Below are positions 57,266 to 63,615 of a stretch of 64,000 nucleotides of DNA, one piece after another. The DNA is from Symbiodinium microadriaticum (lineage: Eukaryota > Sar > Dinophyceae > Suessiales > Symbiodiniaceae). Location of the stretch: contig LSRX01000414.1 in NCBI GenBank assembly GCA_001939145.1, positions 306,508 to 370,507 on the forward strand, read 5' to 3'. The notes beneath the pieces were generated by a model. It had not been told where the DNA came from, did no database searches, and saw only the letters and a program-made list of their open reading frames with translations. The position numbers and the translations under genes are program-made. Positions within the stretch are counted from its first letter, which is position 1, and every line of letters begins with the position of its first letter.

Positions 57266-60200
57266 CACACTCAAACCTTCCATGCTCAATGTCTGCCGCT
57301 TTGGGAGGGTCCAATTTTCAGGGCATCCTCCAGCATGAAGTTGACATTGGCATCCAATCGCTCGGCCTGAGCAGTGAAAGAAGGGCCGGGTAAAGGCATA
57401 GGATGAAGGTCACTGGTTGCTCCGGCCGCGAGAAGAAGAGAACGTTAGCTGATCAGCAGAAGCAGCAAAAAACAACAAACAGTAAGCTGAGCCCCTGTAT
57501 TTTCTGGCTAACACACTGAAGGCGACGAAACCATGAGTTTAGGAGTTTAAAGTTTCGTGGTTTTGGGTTGCCATATGTGAGACCTTGTCCTCAAAGAGAC
57601 GTTGCCGTCCGGGTCACAGCGGAAAGGCTGCGCACCGCGACGACTGCGACGCGCCGGCCCGCCTTTCAGTCTAAGATGTGCGGCACAGGCTTTAGGGCTT
57701 GGCGTTTGCCGTGCTTATGGGCTCTACTAGGTGTTTTTCGGAGTTGGAAGCCTTGCAACGGTGGCTAGAAAAGGTTTCGTAGAAGCTTGCAGGGTTCAGG
57801 GGGTTGTATCACCCCCAGCAAGACCAAGGTCTGTGCACCCAACTCATCACTGAGTGTTCAAGGGGTATACCGTGACTACTTTGCTACTCTACTGCAAGGT
57901 CTGGGGCTGTTCCCGTCCCGCAAACTCTCTCCCCAGTCCGCTCCTACCGACCCTAAACCCCGTCAACCCTGTTTTGCACTACACTCAACACCCGGAACCA
58001 GCCTCCTGCCCATCTGCCAAGGGAAAGCCGTCAACTGCTGCAAACCTGGGACGCCAAGATTCGCTGAGCCTACAAGGAAGGTGTATTGTATCTACGGCAG
58101 GCCCTGAAGGCTCTTCAACTCCGATGAGGCACTTGCTTCATGACTACAGCGGGCCCTTCGGACGCACCAAGCCGTTAAACCACCCAAACTTCGGCCCCTC
58201 ACAATCCCCGGAAGGCCTAGTTACCTAAATGCCGAGTCACCCGGTCTCAGAAGCTACAGTGGGTCCTAATTAAGATTAGGCTTGGACCCGACCCTCAATG
58301 CTGAATTTCGCAGCCGACGGTTTGAGACTTGAAGAAACTTTTTCACGCACAGTGGGAAGAAGATCACAGTGACAAGCATGGCAGTAATGCTAGTAACACT
58401 GTCACTTGTATCACTAGCAGTATGAGTTATCAGCTCGTAACAACGATCGCAGCCACTGTGTGCAAGTTGTATGCTGTTCTTGAAAGGGTTGTTGACGATT
58501 GGCTTCCTTCGGCATGACAGCTTCAAGGATGTCGAGTATAACTGCAAGTTGGTACGGATTTGGCAACCCGAATCCTGAAACGACCAACCCCGACAGGCAC
58601 AAAGCTTCTCTTTGGGGCGTAATGTACGGGGCCTAAATGAGTAAGTACCAATACTATTTTGGGGTTTCCTTATAATTATAGTATATTGGGCCCCAACACC
58701 CTACTGTAATTATTCAGACCCCTATATTATGGTGTAAGTGTATGGCTGGGGACACCATCCTTACTGGAAAACATCCCAGAGGCTCCAAAACCCCTTAATT
58801 AAGGAAGAACCCTTAAACCATATTAGGGATCCTAGCCTCAAATCATACTAGGGGTCCTGGCCTTAAACCATATTAGGGATCCTATGGTTGTTTAAGGTAT
58901 ATTCCTTAATTAAGTTAAGGGGTTGTTGGAGTCTCTGAGATGCCATGAGTCCCGCGGTTTAGGGGACTTCAGGCATGGCTTCCAGCTAAAACCCCCGTTA
59001 CAGTAAGGGATACGGCAGGGGACTACTGCGAGGATGTTGGCGGCGGCCCGCGAAGAGTCTGAAAGGGAATCGGCCCTCAAACCGACTTGGAGTACTCTGA
59101 AAACATCAGTGTGACATCCCTAACTAAACCCTAATCCCTAAAGCCTAGATCAACCCTAATCCCTAAGCTTCAGAACTCCTCCCTCTTGCCAGGATCGAGA
59201 GGCAGCAGTCGAGGCAATCTTCGGACTAGCTCCTCCTGAGGCTTTGAGGGTTAGGTTTTAGGTTTAGGGTTTGGGGTCTACAAGGTTGATGACGGTCACT
59301 GTTACATTCACACCGAACAGCACTGTTCCTACTGTTGTTGCGGCGGCGAAGACAATGGACATGTCGAGGATGTCAGCCCCCGACGAAAATGCCCTGCTTT
59401 TTTTCGAGCCAGAATATTCGGATCCCAAGTCAGGAGAACCATACCTGTGAACGAATCTAAACCCTAAACCCCAAGTCAACAGCTTCCACTCCTCCGCTTC
59501 CCAAGAACTCCAGACTCTCAGCTGCCCACCGAACTTCCCGAAAGGCGAACGAAGCCAAAACTCACACCCAAACCCAGAAGGCTAGACTTAGACCTAAACC
59601 CAAAACCCAAAACCCAAACCACCCCAAACTCCCTAAAGCCAAACCCCCCGAAACCCGAAACGGAGCCCCACCTTCGACCCTGAGGGTCTTCCAGAATCCG
59701 GCTCTTTAGACCCTAAGTGGCCTTAGGGTTCAGGGAAGCCTAAACCCCTATAAACCCTAAACGGACCCTCATACACGGAAGTCCATCCCCCCTGACCTCT
59801 GGCGCTACAGCTCGGGGTCTCGGGCTTTTTTTTTTTTTTCGCACTTGGGGTTTTGAGAAGGGGCCATGCAAGTCTTCTCTGCATCCCAACTTGATCGAAA
59901 AATCCCCTTCGTCGGGGTTGAGGACGAAACTTGAACCCCACCCCGCCTGCGCAGCCACGCGTAGACCCTGGAGAGCAGCTTCGGTCCGTTGCGTTCGACT
60001 TCGGATCTAGGGTCTCGCTGGGAGGCATAGCAGTCCTACAGTTAAGTTGCTCTAGGCTTCCAGGGACCTAATTATTGGGTCCTTAAGGGCTCTAGGGCCC
60101 TAACTATAGGGTCCTTGGAAGCATAGGGTAACAGTTCCAACTTTACATCCGATCGGCGTAATGGCCTCAAGCATCGGGCTGTCCCTCTATATCCCTGCTA

Positions 60201-63200
60201 TCTTGCTACTGCAGTTGTCTTTCGCTTGCAAGGTGGCAAAGCTTGAAGACCCCTGGGCTCTTGGAAGTTCAGCGCGACAGGATTCAAGGCAAAACGAAAA
60301 TTGGGACTTACAATTGCTGCCCTCTTGTGATACGCGAAGCATCCAGCATGAAATCAAACGCTACTGCTGTCTGCGCAGCTAGCGTTGGCTTTCGGCAGAC
60401 GGCCGTTGTAGGGCTTACGAGCTCCTGAAGCCATAAGTGACATGCATCTTGAACCGGGAACATTTGCTCATCCTGCAACGTAACACCCTACTTGTAGTCA
60501 CAAACGTACTAGTACTTCTTCAAACCTTGCCCACACCCAAAGGCTCCATGTACCTATATAGTATATACTTAGACCGTAAAGTACCTATATAGGAACCCCT
60601 CTAAAGCCTAAGTATATACTATGCATGGAGCCTTTGGAACAAGAGGCTCTTGGGACTCTTGGGCACCTTCCTTTGTTGCACCAGTTTTCACTGTTTCCCA
60701 TGTAGTTCACGTCTCTCGGCTCATCAGGATCACGAATCATGGCAGCGCAAAAGCCCTCATCAAAACAAGACCACCTCTGCTTGTTATCATGTGTTGGTCC
60801 ATCTATAACCCGAAAAATCCTAGCTATCCCTAGCTGTTAAAGCAATCAATCAAAGTCTAAACAAATCTAAGAACACAACCGGATGTTGATTTACCCTCTG
60901 GTGTGCTTGATTCGAGTACCCATTCGGGTTAGACATACCCTTGCTGGGGTGACCCTCGTCAGTGCGTACTAAGCACCGTGATCCTTAAGAAGGGCTTCTG
61001 GTATCCGAAGATATGTGGCCCACAGACCCTAAGCCCCAGCCTCAGTTGAAACCCCAAAACTTGCGCCCCAAAACCTTAATGTTGTAGATGCTGGCATGAT
61101 TATACAGTAAAACCCCACACTAAAACCCTAAACCGTGGAAGCTCTAGACCCCCACACCCTAAACCCGGAAGCAAACAGCCAAGGCCTCCGACAAAGCCAA
61201 CATATCCTGCGGCCAATGCCGGGGCAAAGCTGAGACACCCGTGACGCCCAATGTCGCGAGTATAGATAATTCTTGTCTATATACACAGCTATATCTATAT
61301 ACATGTACGAATGTATGTCTATGTATACAATTACGTATAATATAGTAGACTTACATGGGTCCAGCTAGTCAGAGGATGCCACAAGAGTTCAGGCTGTCGG
61401 GGTGTGGGGCTGACGGGGTTTGCATGTACTTTGTCTCCAAAGGCTTCGTATTTGGCCACCTTGCGCGTGTAAATCTGCGCGCCCTTGGACCTTAATGGGA
61501 TTTCTGGTGATTAAGGGGGAGCGGGAGAGTGGCCTAAACTCTAAACTATGAAGGTTCGGTAGGCTTTGACAGGGGGGAACGCTAAACTCAGTAGGCTGTA
61601 ATTTGGGGGCCTACTGTACATGGATCTCCAGGTTGGAGCCTCAAAACGGCTGGCAATGGCCCATGGTTCTTTAAGTCACAAGCGGAGGATGAAGTTCAGC
61701 ATCCAGGGGTGCTCGGTTTCGGGATTCCGGGCTATGGACCCTTAAACCCTAAGCCGCAACAGGGCTTAGGGCCACGGTTTAGGGTTTAGGGTTTAGGGTT
61801 AAGGCTTAGGGTTTAGGCCAAGTTTAGGAACTGAGACAGAGTTCCAGAAATCTCAACAAAGAACTTCGGGGGTTTAGGGGGCTTAGCTCAGAGTTCCCGG
61901 TTCGGGCTCGGGGGACTAGGGGCTAAGAAAGTCGAGGCGACTTCTCACTTGAAGAAGTCCCTCAAACAGGGGATATAGGGTTCAAGGGGTTTGGGGTCTA
62001 AGGTATGGGGCTTGGGGGTTCATGGGTAATATAAGTGGGGTTATAAGTAGGGTAACTATAGTTAGAACCCATATTTAGGGGACTTGTAACCCGACTTATA
62101 CCTACCCATGAACCTCCAAGTAATGCAAAGCAGAAAAACATGTGCACGTGACTTGCTCACAAGAACAAGCAACGCTAGAGAACCGCCCATCGTGTGTCTA
62201 GCGGACCCGAATCGGAGGCGGTAGCCGCAATACTTTACCTGCTAGCATATAAGCCCGGAAAACAGCCAACTCAGAGATGTTCCACATTTGCGTGAAATTC
62301 GGGTTCAGGCTTCATGCTTTCACTAGGCTTCCTTGGCGGTCGTCCCCTGCGTAGCAAGCAATAAGAGCACATCATGCTATAGTGTAACAATAACTCTCGT
62401 CATAAAGGGACGATCCAGGGGACACGATCCCCTACAACTCCTCATACAGGTCCCATCAAGTCTCGCCGCGTAACCTAGACTCCCAAGGTACCCAGCGGCC
62501 ATCGCTATAGATGAGTGGATAAAGTTCAGAGTTGGGGAAGCCTCTTGAACATGTTTCCGAGAAAGCCTTGCGATAACATCTGCTCACCCCGAGGGTCCTC
62601 GTAGCAAAAAAATGTCAGTCATGCACCACCCGAAACTTCAATCACCTCGAACCCCAGTGTGGCACACCCTAAACCCTAAATCCTAAGCGAGCGTATATGA
62701 TCTACAGTTCTCGTGGACTCTGGCTCTTGGCGTTCGCTCCCATCGGAGAGCCAAGCGACCCCGCTTTAGAGCAAAATTGCCTTAGGGTCCGCAAACACCG
62801 GACTAAACACCACCTTGTGAGTTTTCTAATTTAAAATATTCATTCCTGACAGGGACATCGTTGTCGATCACAAGAAAGCCCTGGAGAGCCAAATGCCTAT
62901 GACTGTAGAAGAAATCCGTATATGTTTCAACGAATGAACAAGGTCTCTAATAGAAACTATGCCCCGACACGCTTCAACGCCCTACAACCCTAAGCCCTCA
63001 GAAAGGTTAGGGCCTTGGAGGGAGCCCCACCACCCACACCCATAACCGCCAGACGTAAGGTCATGTAACTGCAAAAAAATAGGCGATGATCCTATAACCT
63101 CTAGGGTGTAAATCCTGAACACAAAAGGCGATTGCATCCTCAGAAAAGTCAAACCTACTCCCTCAGAGCCCTAATTCCTCAACCTTCTGGGTTTACAGGG

Positions 63201-63504
63201 CCAGGAGACAGCCGAAAATCACCGCCCTCCTTCTACCCAAACCCGACCCTAAACACCCAGCCCCAAAAATCCTAAACCCCTAGACCCGAAACAGGCTCAA
63301 ACCCTAAACCCCCAGACCCAAAACCCCAAAACCCCAAACCCCGGTCCTAAAATGCAGCCGGTCGCCCCGCAACTCCAGCTGTTCCAACTCTGCACCAGAG
63401 GAGAGGCGCTCCTCCAGTTGCTTGGACCTGAAGTTTTCAAAATATGTATGTGTGCATGTATGTATATACATATATGATATCTTGTACATACATACATACA
63501 TACA

Positions 63505-63538
<34 letters not shown>

Positions 63539-63584
63539 CATACATACATACATACATACATACATACACACGTACATACATACA

Positions 63585-63615
<31 letters not shown>

